A DNA stretch of 47,032 bases from Bacteroidota bacterium (GTDB taxonomy: Bacteria; Bacteroidota; Bacteroidia; Cytophagales; Cyclobacteriaceae). The notes below the pieces were generated by a model. That model was not told where the DNA came from. It searched no databases and was given only the letters and a program-made list of their open reading frames with translations. Location of the stretch: positions 1 through 47,032 of the forward strand of contig JAJRQT010000058.1 of NCBI GenBank assembly GCA_024280115.1, read 5' to 3'. Numbering within the stretch: position 1 is the stretch's first letter; each line of letters starts with the position of its first letter. This document shows, piece after piece, positions 18,480 to 27,410 of this stretch. The position numbers and the translations under genes are program-made.

Positions 18480-20021
18480 CTATTTTAGTGAAACGGCATT
18501 TGTTTTTAGTTCATACTGGGGCATGGCGTCTTCGCGCTTTTTAGCAGCTTTTCTCCATTCCGGTAGCAGCTCTTCCATGAATTTTTTCTTTTCATCAATC
18601 AACTTCTTCATATCCAAACCGATATATGCCTGGGCTTTATCTTTAGTACTAACATCCGCCAAAGGGATTTCACCTTTGTGACCAAGTCCAAAAACAACAG
18701 ATGCAATTTTCAATCTTGCTTCCTGTGCTTTAACAATACCTGTGCCAATAATTCGAAGCGTCTCAACAGGCGCGTGAAATGCTGCCCCGTGACTGGCAGC
18801 GGCAAAATCCCACCTCCATTGTGCATGCCTGATGTCTGTAAGCACACCCTTCATTTGCGTTTCATTAGCGCCTAATTTCCATGCAAACTCAGCTTCCAGA
18901 TGCGCTTTCACAAGCAAATGTTCTAACTCACCCCTGTTCTCCAGCACCCTGTCCATATTTGCATACACATTGTTCGTCAACTCTTCTTCACTTTCTCTGT
19001 GACAGACCTGGCAGCTATTGGCGATATTGTTTAAAGGGCTTTGGATCTTATGATCTGTGAACTTTACTCCACCTTCAGATTTATATGGCATATGACAATC
19101 TGCACAAGATACACCTCGCCTAGAATGGATGCCTGTCTGAAATATTTCATATCCGGGATGCTGTGCTTTTATCATTGGAGCTTTACTCAATTTGTGTGTC
19201 CAGTCACTAAAATTTATTTTATCATAGTATTTTTCAATAGCTTCAACTGTCATACCATCATCCCAGGGGAATGTAAGATAAGGCACTCCCTCAAATGGTT
19301 TTTTCTTGTTGAAATAATATTCTACATGACACTGTGCACAAACCAGCGTTCTCATTTCCTGATGGGTTGCCTCACTTATGTCTTTCCCCTGTCTCTCAAA
19401 TGCTTCTACAAGTGCAGGTCTGGAGATCTGTAAATCCATGGTTTTTTCATTATGGCAATCAGCGCACCCGATAGGATTTGCAATTTCTTCTCCATGACGC
19501 GACCATTTACCCATATAAAATTCCTTTACACCGATATCATTCATCAACCTGGGGACATCTGGACTTTTGCACGTCCAGCAGGTAGCAGGCATGGGCCCAT
19601 CCTCGGGGCCTGTAGGTCCTCCGGTTCTCAGTGTTTTATTGATATCATTGACCGCATATACATGCCCTTTTGGCTGGTTATAATCTTTTGAAAAACCATA
19701 ACCCGCCCAAAGAATCACTAAATCAGGGAATTGCTCCAACTGATCTATGTGTGCATTGCCATTATATTTACTTACAAAAGAAGTGTCTTTCATGTTCATA
19801 TAGGTTTCATATTCCTTGGGATAATTTTGCCCCCAAACAATATTCCGTGGTTCGAACTGCTGAATGTCTATTTTTTTCTGATCCAGATATTGTGCCTCTG
19901 TTCGGCGCTCAATGATACTAGAGGTCAACAGACCAAGCCCAAAAACAACAAGTGCTGTGATTATAAATAATATCCAGCCAAGCCAGGGTTTTGATTGTAC
20001 AGATCTTCTAATCGTATTCAT
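18480..20021 (-). CDS. nrfA: Ammonia-forming cytochrome c nitrite reductase NrfA
   Basis: Periplasmic pentaheme enzyme reducing nitrite to ammonium with six electrons. The 513-residue product has an uncleaved-looking signal/anchor helix (about 13-35). The catalytic heme is bound by C148-W-T-C151-K152, the lysine-ligated motif specific to NrfA. Four ordinary motifs follow at C186-H190, C228-H232, C306-H310 and C337-H341. 'CHVEYYF' supplies the catalytic tyrosine and 'AQHPGYE' (H288) the active-site histidine. All expected features are intact. It lies 9 bp after nrfH and is followed by a terminator, so it is last in the operon. Confidence 0.97.
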   Translation of the reverse strand: MNTIRRSVQSKPWLGWILFIITALVVFGLGLLTSSIIERRTEAQYLDQKKIDIQQFEPRNIVWGQNYPKEYETYMNMKDTSFVSKYNGNAHIDQLEQFPDLVILWAGYGFSKDYNQPKGHVYAVNDINKTLRTGGPTGPEDGPMPATCWTCKSPDVPRLMNDIGVKEFYMGKWSRHGEEIANPIGCADCHNEKTMDLQISRPALVEAFERQGKDISEATHQEMRTLVCAQCHVEYYFNKKKPFEGVPYLTFPWDDGMTVEAIEKYYDKINFSDWTHKLSKAPMIKAQHPGYEIFQTGIHSRRGVSCADCHMPYKSEGGVKFTDHKIQSPLNNIANSCQVCHRESEEELTNNVYANMDRVLENRGELEHLLVKAHLEAEFAWKLGANETQMKGVLTDIRHAQWRWDFAAASHGAAFHAPVETLRIIGTGIVKAQEARLKIASVVFGLGHKGEIPLADVSTKDKAQAYIGLDMKKLIDEKKKFMEELLPEWRKAAKKREDAMPQYELKTNAVSLK

Positions 20022-20030
20022 AATGATGAT

Positions 20031-20618
20031 TTATTTAATTTTTGTATTTAGATTTTGAATAAAGTTGGAAACGGGACTTCCAGGTAAAGGGACTATTGAA
20101 TTCGGTACTGAGTTTAATCCTTTCACCCTGCCATGTGGAACTTCACGATGGCAATCCCAACAGAGTTTGCTATCTCCATGCCTTTTATCATCAAGGCTCA
20201 CATTTAACAAACCTACATCCCGGTTGACATTTTGATGGCAACCCTGACAATTTTTTTGCACAACCTCCTGCCCTGCTTCCTGCATTTTTATCACCTGCGG
20301 TTCCATTCTGAATGTAAACATTGTGGCATGTCTTAGTCCATCTTTGGCCTTGAAATAATATTTATTAAATACATTATTATGAGGCACGTGGCAATCATTG
20401 CAAACCGCTACCTCTCTGTGGCTGCTATGTTGCCAGGTAGCATATTCGGATCGCATCACATGACAATTGACACATGTCTCCGGTTCATCTGACAGGTATG
20501 AAACAGCATTTGAAACGTAAAGAGCATAAATGAAAATCCCCACAAAAAATGCAATCAGCGAATTCACATAAAAAAGCCAGTTAGAAGGAGGTCTGAGTTT
20601 ATTTAGTAGTTTTTTCAT
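20031..20618 (-). CDS. nrfH: NrfH tetraheme quinol dehydrogenase
   Basis: Membrane-anchored NapC/NirT-family cytochrome that oxidises quinol and passes electrons to NrfA. The 195-residue product has one N-terminal membrane helix (about 15-38) and four heme motifs: CVNCH, CNDCH, CQGCH and CWDCH. It is the epsilon/delta-proteobacterial and Bacteroidota NrfH type, not the NrfBCD system of enterobacteria. The gene is 19 bp after the porin gene and 9 bp before nrfA. Confidence 0.95.
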   Translation of the reverse strand: MKKLLNKLRPPSNWLFYVNSLIAFFVGIFIYALYVSNAVSYLSDEPETCVNCHVMRSEYATWQHSSHREVAVCNDCHVPHNNVFNKYYFKAKDGLRHATMFTFRMEPQVIKMQEAGQEVVQKNCQGCHQNVNRDVGLLNVSLDDKRHGDSKLCWDCHREVPHGRVKGLNSVPNSIVPLPGSPVSNFIQNLNTKIK

Positions 20619-20637
20619 GCCTAAAATTGTATCTTTA

Positions 20638-21939
20638 TTATTTAGCTGTGGTAAATAATTGAGGTTTGAAAGCGATCATGGCCCATGCCCAATTTTGCAA
20701 TGCCGATTTATCGCCTCCACCTTTCACTGCTTCCATGGTTTCCGTTGCAAACATATGCGAATATCCAAGGTTTAATTTTACATCCTTGGTTAACACTAAC
20801 GTGTAAACCAGGTCCAATTCTGTTCCAAGTGTCGATCCATAAGTTTCTCCTGAAGTATCAAAAGTTTTATAAATTTTCACAGGGCTGGCAAAGTAATGAA
20901 GGTTTGCAAGTAAGTTAGATTTTTCACCTAATTTAAATTTGGTCTTTAAATGCAGCTCCAGGAGACCGGAAATTTTGCCGCCCTGCCCGTGAGGGTTGCC
21001 AACATAGAAATAGTCCATAAATCCGTTGAATTTATGGTTAGTACCATATAGTGGATTGAAAGATTTGTCGGTGTTATCAGCCAGACTGGTTCCGGACACG
21101 TATTCAAAACCCAGTGTTATTGGTGTTAGCTTAGTTTTTAATGTGCCGTGAAGCATAACCATTAAGGCATTTATACTTATATTTTTACTATTATTCCCTC
21201 CTTGATAGTATAATTCTCCGTCAAGTTTTATCTTGCCCAAAGTATAATCTCCAATAAGGCCATATGTCTGCCTGTATGCCATAGAGGAATCAGCTTGCAC
21301 TTGTCGGCCATCATTGTGAAATAATACCGACATCCCTCCTTTTTCAAATCTTTTATCCCACCAGCCAAATATCATGGTTTTGTAATTTTTTACTCCTAGG
21401 TATTCATTTCCTGAAAGTTTCCCCGGTTCAAATGGGATTTGTTGATTGTAAGCAAATGCCAGATGAAGCTTGCTGTTATTTTCCTTATCTTCTCTCAAAA
21501 ACATAAATGCATCGTGACTTCTTCCCTGTTGTGCCCAGTCAAGATTCCCCATAAATCGAGCATTGTTATAATCCATTGCCATACGACCTAATTTAAATGC
21601 AAATTTGTCGTTAAAGGAATATTTGGCCCATGCTTCATAAACGTTTTGTAGGGTAGGATCTGTCTTATAAATCTGGTCTAAACTTCCCCACATCCTCACA
21701 TCCTGTAAAGCGATATTCAACTCAATCTTGTCTTTTTTATAGTTGATGTACAACCTTGACCTTTGTTCAATAAAAAAAGCCGGATCAGCGCTTTTATCTC
21801 TAAGTTTTTTAAATCCGTTGCGAAACTCCGTTCGGGGTCTCAGCTCACCGGTAATTGTGAACTGAGCAAAGACTTCTTTTTCAGTTACACACAGTAACAA
21901 CCCTATGATCGAGATAATCAGTAATTTTTGTTTGCTCAT
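20638..21939 (-). CDS. Alginate-export-like outer-membrane porin, first gene of the nrf operon
   Basis: A 433-residue outer-membrane beta-barrel. The signal peptide covers about residues 5-25 (ending VFAQF). The mature part opens with 'TITGELRPRTEFRNGF' and contains 'FIEQRSRLYINYKKDKIEL', typical of the alginate-export (PF13372-like) barrel family found in many Bacteroidota. It ends in an amphipathic strand. Members do not necessarily export alginate. Its place as the promoter-proximal gene before nrfH and nrfA suggests a pore for nitrite or nitrate entry into the periplasm. This is inferred from context. Confidence 0.82.
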   Translation of the reverse strand: MSKQKLLIISIIGLLLCVTEKEVFAQFTITGELRPRTEFRNGFKKLRDKSADPAFFIEQRSRLYINYKKDKIELNIALQDVRMWGSLDQIYKTDPTLQNVYEAWAKYSFNDKFAFKLGRMAMDYNNARFMGNLDWAQQGRSHDAFMFLREDKENNSKLHLAFAYNQQIPFEPGKLSGNEYLGVKNYKTMIFGWWDKRFEKGGMSVLFHNDGRQVQADSSMAYRQTYGLIGDYTLGKIKLDGELYYQGGNNSKNISINALMVMLHGTLKTKLTPITLGFEYVSGTSLADNTDKSFNPLYGTNHKFNGFMDYFYVGNPHGQGGKISGLLELHLKTKFKLGEKSNLLANLHYFASPVKIYKTFDTSGETYGSTLGTELDLVYTLVLTKDVKLNLGYSHMFATETMEAVKGGGDKSALQNWAWAMIAFKPQLFTTAK

Positions 21940-22440
21940 TTTAAAGTTAGTTGAAAGTTTAAAAAAAAATATAAAAATTATGTCATCTAATGTTTTTACT
22001 TAAAAATCCATCGTGTCGTGGTTTTAGTTCTCCCGCGTTCCAACCTATGCGAATGAAGGAGGCTGAATCCAATGTCTCGAATAATTACAAATCATGCTTG
22101 ATACTAAAAATCGAACCCTTAAAAATCTACCAGATGATGAATTCCGGATCATTTTCTAAGTTAGTATTCAAGGTCAAAAAAAATATAAATAGCAATTATT
22201 ACATATGATCGGAATCATAAAATAAATGCTTGATTAAAGATAAAGAATACATGTTAATAATGCATTGTTGAAAATGATTTTATGTGGTGGTAAAGAAAAA
22301 ATATATTTCCACAAATAACAATGCTGGTAAAGAGGTCAATAATCCTCAACAACCAATTCACTTTACAGTTTTTAACCAACACCAATGAAATTGTTTATTT
22401 CAACATTTTCCATTCCGGCGAGTTTGATATTATAACTGAA
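21940..22440. other. Intergenic region between the nrf operon and DCC-family gene
   Basis: About 500 bp separating divergent genes. It holds one perfect FNR/Crp-type dyad. The reading frame of the downstream gene is open back to 22321, but that extension has no recognisable content and I treat it as non-coding. Confidence 0.5.
22205..22218. promoter_or_regulatory. FNR/Crp-type dyad, ATGAT-CGGA-ATCAT
   Basis: Perfect dyad. On the minus strand, a TTTTTTTG (one mismatch to TAnnTTTG) at 22175-22182 lies at exactly the same 36.5-bp spacing as the element before the second Crp/Fnr gene. This favours control of the nrf operon, which would have a leader of roughly 230 bases. No similar element is seen on the plus strand. 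Confidence 0.7.
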
Positions 22441-22851
22441 ATGAAAAATCCTCAATTGAAGAAAATAATATATTTTGATGGTATTTGTAACCTGTGCAAT
22501 TGGTCTGTCAGGTTCATTTATAAATATGATAAGTACTCCGTGTTTTTATTCTCTTCTCTGCAATCGGAATATTCAGAGAAACATCTTTTGCATTTTATAG
22601 GGCCGGATAGAAGAAATGAATCGATTATTTACCAGGATCATCATGTTTATTATACAAAGTCAGATGCGGTTTTAAATATACTTAAAGAGATGGGAGGTAT
22701 ATGGTCAACATTTTACGTTTTTAAAATCATCCCGAAGAATACAAGAGACCGGATTTATGATCTTATCGCCAAAAACAGGTATAGATGGTTTGGGAAAAAA
22801 GATAGGTGCATGATCCCACCAGCTGAAAGTAAAGGACGCTTTTTGGACTGA
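22441..22851 (+). CDS. DCC-family (DUF393) thiol-disulfide protein
   Basis: A 136-residue protein of the DUF393 family, named for the D-x-x-C-x-x-C motif seen here as D13-G-I-C16-N-L-C19. Members are proposed thioredoxin-like redox proteins, but a substrate is rarely known. The C-terminus 'YRWFGKKDRCMIP' is typical of the family. The ATG at 22441 places the motif at the usual distance from the N-terminus; the frame extends to 22321 but the extra 40 residues do not resemble the family. It stands alone between divergent and convergent neighbours. Confidence 0.85.
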   Translation: MKNPQLKKIIYFDGICNLCNWSVRFIYKYDKYSVFLFSSLQSEYSEKHLLHFIGPDRRNESIIYQDHHVYYTKSDAVLNILKEMGGIWSTFYVFKIIPKNTRDRIYDLIAKNRYRWFGKKDRCMIPPAESKGRFLD

Positions 22852-22870
22852 AAATCGTCTGCGGTTAGAA

Positions 22871-22983
22871 TCAATGTCGCTTAGTTTAGAAGTTGATTAT
22901 CTCACCTCTCCCCACCTGATCCGGTGGGCAGGCCTGCACCCTCTCAAGAGAGGGATAATAGGCACTAAACTAACCGACATTGA
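22871..22983. mobile_element. 113-bp palindromic MITE/REP-like element
   Basis: Twenty-base ends at 22871-22890 and 22964-22983 are inverted copies of each other at 18 of 20 positions. The interior is much richer in G+C than its surroundings and holds three more palindromes: CCCACC/GGTGGG (22911-22928), GCAGGCCTGC (22928-22937) and CCCTCTC/GAGAGGG (22939-22954). No protein is encoded. The design fits a small non-autonomous mobile element or REP-type sequence. No target-site duplication is obvious. Confidence 0.6.
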
Positions 22984-23122
22984 ATTAATTATTTTGAAAT
23001 ATCTCATCGGGGGAAGATTTTGGCTCTGGATTTAATGTATATTTTCTCCAAAAAAGTTATCCTGATTTATTGAGAAATGATGCCTTTTGTAGAAATGTTC
23101 AGGGATTAAGACTACCCTAAGG

Positions 23123-25642
23123 TTACATAGTGCCTTTGAAATCAAAGTTTAGTTTGGTCTGAAGATTACCTATTTCGCCGAAAATTTTCTTTACTGTTGA
23201 TACTTCAATATGAGTGAGTTCATTGATATCGATTATGTTTTCTGGTATTTTGTTTTGTAAAATACTATCGGTTTGAGACCTGAACCGAATATGCATTAAA
23301 TAGTTGTAGGATAGAACCAATTCGTCATGCATCGATTTATGGATGATTTGATGATGATTGAGTTGTTTTAATCTGGATAAGGTGTTGGTTTCAGAGATTT
23401 TATTTTTCAATGCATAAAGCCTTATAAAACCAATGATCGGAAGAAGTATTTTTTTAAGATCTAAACTAATATGATCACTCGAATGATCCATGTCAATTAT
23501 ATTACCAAATAAACTTACCGGCGGCTTATATTTTACAACCGATTGCGCCATATGGTAGAAGAATACGGATTTGTTATCAGTAGTTTGATTAACATGGTTT
23601 CGAAGATCATTTATTAAAGATTGATTGCCAAAAACGCAGCGAAAATCAAAAAATATATTGGCTTCTAAAATACTTTGAGGATCACTTGTATTAACCCATT
23701 CAGAAAAATATTCCTTCCAGGTAGATAGGGGTTGTGTCCATTTGGGATTTTTAGCCATAATCTCTCCATCACATAGTTTATAGCCAACCTCATTAAGGTT
23801 TTTATTTACCCGGTTCCCAAGCTTTAGAAAATAATCATAAGCTTTCTTTAGTTTATCCGATTCCTGATTTTCGAAGATGATAGCATTATCCTGATCTGTT
23901 GACAATGTCTGCTCCATTCTTCCCTCACTCCCCATCGCCATAAATGCAAAATCGCAGGGTGGACTCCCTAAATCTTCAATAGCCAATGAAATAATTCGAT
24001 GTATTATAGCATCTGATACGGATGTGATAATTCGTGTAATATTTGGGGTGTTGTCACCACTTTCTATGAGCGCATTCACCAATACAGGTACCCGATTATA
24101 AATCTTAAGCAGATGTTTAATATTATCTGCAATCTCGATCTCTTTAATTAAGTAACTGACAGTATTTTGTTGCATTCCTGATATCTCCTCACGACTAATT
24201 TCGCCATAGATTAAACCCTCTTCATTTTTAACAGCCAAATGCGATACATCCTTACTTTTGAAAAGTAAAATTGCTTCATACAATAGCGCATTTTCAGAGA
24301 TTGATATGACAGGTGAGGTCATAATTTCCATTGCAGATTTTGTAGCACTGACGTTTTCTGCCAACACACGCTTTTTTAAATCATTGTTGTTGACGACCCC
24401 TATGATTTCATGATCATTATGGATAAAAATAACATTTCTCTTTTTGCTAGTCATTAATACCGCCGCCTGATGAATGCTGGTATCAACAGAACATTTCAAT
24501 ATGTCTTTGACAAAATGTCCAATGGGTTGATTCATGAGCAAAAGAGAGGTTTGTAGTTCTTGTGAAAGATGTTCGGTTTCTTTTTCGATTTGCTTTTGTG
24601 ATGTTACCTCCTTCGTGACAATAATATACCCCTTTTCTTCAGCATATTTAATTTCTGAAATTGAGATGATTACATCTTTTTCGGTATCATCATGGCATTT
24701 GATTTGAGTTTCTATTGATACTGATTCCTCTGGGCCTTCAAAGGAAGAAATAATCTGTTCCCAGTTTGCCGTAAATATATCTTCGAATTTTAAGGATAAT
24801 ACCTGAGTAGAATCATATCCCATTAATTTGCTGAACTTATCATTGCAAAATATAATTGCCTGGTTCAAAATCATTAAAGTGCCTTCTGTAGAGGCCTCAA
24901 CCAGTGATTTATATTTTTGTCTGGATAACAATAGTTTGGTTTCCGCATCCTTTTTTTTGTTTTCGATATTCAGGCTCTGACGAATAACAAATAATAATAT
25001 GACGGTAATAATCAGTGTAATGAATAAGGATATTTTTATCAATCTGTTTTCCAGAATTGATATTTCCTCTTTTACATCTTCAAGATAAATTCCTGTTCCA
25101 ACAATCCATCCCCATGGTTTATACTCCCTCACATAAGATAATTTCGGGACAATTCGTGTTGAATCATCCTTCCATTGCCACATATAATCAATAAATCCTT
25201 CACCGTGTTTATCAACAATTTCAACGGCTTTAACAAATAACTTTACTCCATTTGGATCCTGGTAGTCTGAAAGGTCAGTATGCATTAGTTCGCTCCTGTA
25301 TGGATGCATGATCATTGTAGGGTGCATGTCAATGATCCAGAAATAATCCTTGTTTTCTTTCCCATATCTCATCTGCGCGATTTTTGACGCCGCCATTTTT
25401 TGCGCTTCCTCTTTCGAAAAATTCTGGCTTCTGAATTCACGATTATACTCTTCCAGCAAACTCCAGGCAGTATTGGTTAATTCACTGATCATCTCCTTTT
25501 TATTATCCATGATATTCTGTTCAAAAGATGGAATTATCACCATAAAAATGGATAGGATAAATAAGCCAATCGCAAAAATTGAAGGGAAAACTATACGTAA
25601 AAAAAACTTCTGTAAATTTCTTCCTGGCATTTTAGTCAACAA
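23123..25642 (-). CDS. Cache-PAS-CBS-nucleotidyltransferase (DUF294) membrane sensor
   Basis: An 839-residue inner-membrane signalling protein. In order: membrane helix (about 14-37); periplasmic single-Cache domain (about 40-195, with 'DYFWIIDMHPTMIMHPY' and 'WGWIVGTGIYLEDV'); membrane helix (about 202-221); PAS (about 240-350); paired CBS domains (about 380-490); DUF294 nucleotidyltransferase (about 550-690) with G571-S-E-G-R575 and D583-Q-D-N-A587; and the DUF294 C-terminal helical domain (about 700-835). The GS-x10-D-x-D catalytic pattern appears intact. The protein should sense a small extracellular ligand and an adenine nucleotide and transfer a nucleotide to an unknown target, like the GlnD family. 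CBS-DUF294 proteins are often encoded beside sodium:solute symporters, as here; the Cache-PAS front is less usual. Confidence 0.85.
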   Translation of the reverse strand: MLTKMPGRNLQKFFLRIVFPSIFAIGLFILSIFMVIIPSFEQNIMDNKKEMISELTNTAWSLLEEYNREFRSQNFSKEEAQKMAASKIAQMRYGKENKDYFWIIDMHPTMIMHPYRSELMHTDLSDYQDPNGVKLFVKAVEIVDKHGEGFIDYMWQWKDDSTRIVPKLSYVREYKPWGWIVGTGIYLEDVKEEISILENRLIKISLFITLIITVILLFVIRQSLNIENKKKDAETKLLLSRQKYKSLVEASTEGTLMILNQAIIFCNDKFSKLMGYDSTQVLSLKFEDIFTANWEQIISSFEGPEESVSIETQIKCHDDTEKDVIISISEIKYAEEKGYIIVTKEVTSQKQIEKETEHLSQELQTSLLLMNQPIGHFVKDILKCSVDTSIHQAAVLMTSKKRNVIFIHNDHEIIGVVNNNDLKKRVLAENVSATKSAMEIMTSPVISISENALLYEAILLFKSKDVSHLAVKNEEGLIYGEISREEISGMQQNTVSYLIKEIEIADNIKHLLKIYNRVPVLVNALIESGDNTPNITRIITSVSDAIIHRIISLAIEDLGSPPCDFAFMAMGSEGRMEQTLSTDQDNAIIFENQESDKLKKAYDYFLKLGNRVNKNLNEVGYKLCDGEIMAKNPKWTQPLSTWKEYFSEWVNTSDPQSILEANIFFDFRCVFGNQSLINDLRNHVNQTTDNKSVFFYHMAQSVVKYKPPVSLFGNIIDMDHSSDHISLDLKKILLPIIGFIRLYALKNKISETNTLSRLKQLNHHQIIHKSMHDELVLSYNYLMHIRFRSQTDSILQNKIPENIIDINELTHIEVSTVKKIFGEIGNLQTKLNFDFKGTM

Positions 25643-25709
25643 TCAATTGTATAAGTGATTTTTGGGTGCTCATACTCATTTTAGTAAGTTACTATTGCGT
25701 TGTGTAAAA

Positions 25710-26456
25710 TCACAACTTTATTACCTGAATACTTAAATCATTTACATCAAATATACAAAACCCATTTCCTTTATTGTGGTTGGTTATAGGTGGCATCCCT
25801 AAACAGACAGGTACAGACTTCAGTTTCATCTTTTTAAACCTGAATTGTTTGAATTTATCTCCGGTGGCCATGAAAAATCCTCTGATATGAGTATGACCGG
25901 TAAAACTCACTGTACAATCCAGTGAATTCATAAATTGAAAATGTTGCTTAAATTCATCTCCGTAAGTATAAAACTCTTTTTTCAGGCCGGAGATATTTGG
26001 ATATATATAGTGTGTAAATAAAATATTTAACCCGGAAGTTCTTAAAACCGAATATTCCGGTAATGATCTTAAATACTCTATATCATCAGCTTTATATAAA
26101 GGATTCAGATCATTTTCTTCATGCAGCCACAGAGTGCTATTTCCTAACCGGTGTCTTTCATGATAATCCAGTTGATACCAGTTTTTGGGGAATTCGAAAA
26201 AAGGACAATTCTCTGGGATTATACTCGCCGCGTGAATGTCATGATTCCCCAGTACAACGATTTTGCAATTCGATCTGATCAGTGATAAACATTCATGTGC
26301 ATTTCGGGTTTTGAGATAATTATAATATGGAATACTAAAACCTGAGATATCACCAAGACAAATGATTTCATCGCATTTAAATTTTTCAATACTCCTCAGC
26401 GCCTCTTTCAAGCTAATGATATCTTCATGAATGTCTGTGATGATGGCTATTTTCAC
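25710..26456 (-). CDS. Calcineurin-like metallophosphoesterase
   Basis: A 248-residue cytoplasmic phosphoesterase with the full di-metal motif set: D8-x-H10, G35-D36, G70-N71-H72-D73, H149, and G187-H188-T189-H190. The substrate cannot be read from the sequence; relatives cleave phosphomono- and diesters, including cyclic nucleotides and nucleotide polyphosphates. It lies 67 bp before the Cache-PAS-CBS-nucleotidyltransferase gene and in the same direction, so it may reverse the action of that protein. This pairing is inferred. Confidence 0.85.
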   Translation of the reverse strand: MKIAIITDIHEDIISLKEALRSIEKFKCDEIICLGDISGFSIPYYNYLKTRNAHECLSLIRSNCKIVVLGNHDIHAASIIPENCPFFEFPKNWYQLDYHERHRLGNSTLWLHEENDLNPLYKADDIEYLRSLPEYSVLRTSGLNILFTHYIYPNISGLKKEFYTYGDEFKQHFQFMNSLDCTVSFTGHTHIRGFFMATGDKFKQFRFKKMKLKSVPVCLGMPPITNHNKGNGFCIFDVNDLSIQVIKL

Positions 26457-26648
26457 TGGGAAAAATTAAATTAGATCACTATTACTGCTTTGAAATTGAT
26501 TAAATTCATGAATGCTGAAATGTTAAAGTTATCAATTCAATCCAAATCCCTATGTGGTACTCTGATTTATTGCAAAAATCCATATATGCAAAATTCATTA
26601 CTCAAGCGACACCTTTTTCCCTACACTTATAAATATCCAAAATGTTTT

Positions 26649-27407
26649 TCAATCCCGATCAGGTGGAAACAATTTTTGAATAAAGCTCCTTTTTTTCATA
26701 GGCCTGCCCAACAATAAATTGAGATTATTCTCGGCGGTCAAATTTCTGTCCCATAAATCAATTGCTTTTTTATAACAATTAGCAGCAGATTCATAATGAA
26801 GTTTATGTCTTTTAACAATACCAAGATTGGTATAGCTTACCGAAAGTCTCCTTTGCGTTTCTGTCTGGGAATCTTGTATTTCTTTTATCCTGTTTTTTAA
26901 AAATTTATTTTCCTGGTCCAATTTATATTCTCCAAGTCCTTCATGAAAATCAGGTGATATTATTCTTTCTATTTCGGGCGGGGTTTTATGTTGAAACTTG
27001 CCGAGCCATTGTTCGTAGATTTCAATACTTTTATTAGTGGATATTTCTGCCAGGTTCATTAATGAATCCTGATCAGTTGGCTCAATATCATCCGTATAGA
27101 GTGCCATTGTGAGCAATGATGCTGCCCGGTTATTATACAAAACACCTACTTCATAGGAATTTTTGTAATGCTCAATTCCTGTATAAATCAATTCGATGGA
27201 ATCCATTAGCAGAAAGATGGAATCAAACTCATTATTTTGAGCGTACAAATTGTATTTTTCGTAAAGAGTTCTGGCATCTACTATCCTGGGATCGATAGAT
27301 TCATTTATACTCTTATAATATAAATATGAAATAGTAACGCCGCATAATACAAGAGCACTCATGATAATGATGAGTGCATTTGTCCTTTTATTTCTGAATA
27401 GTTCCAT
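26649..27407 (-). CDS. Membrane-anchored TPR-like protein
   Basis: A 252-residue protein with one N-terminal membrane helix (about 11-30) and a helical remainder. The clearest repeat is near the C-terminus, 'VSYTNLGIVKRHKLHYESAA', a canonical TPR pattern, with a weaker one around 'EVGVLYNNRAASLL'. It starts 3 bp after the symporter stop codon, so the two are surely cotranscribed and perhaps coupled. A scaffold role for the symporter or the downstream enzymes is possible. I do not recognise a specific family. Confidence 0.75.
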   Translation of the reverse strand: MELFRNKRTNALIIIMSALVLCGVTISYLYYKSINESIDPRIVDARTLYEKYNLYAQNNEFDSIFLLMDSIELIYTGIEHYKNSYEVGVLYNNRAASLLTMALYTDDIEPTDQDSLMNLAEISTNKSIEIYEQWLGKFQHKTPPEIERIISPDFHEGLGEYKLDQENKFLKNRIKEIQDSQTETQRRLSVSYTNLGIVKRHKLHYESAANCYKKAIDLWDRNLTAENNLNLLLGRPMKKRSFIQKLFPPDRD

Positions 27408-27410
27408 TCA

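Noticed and set aside
22321..22440. Upstream extension of the DCC-family gene
   Set aside because: The extra 40 residues do not resemble the family and the ATG at 22441 gives the normal distance to the CxxC motif.
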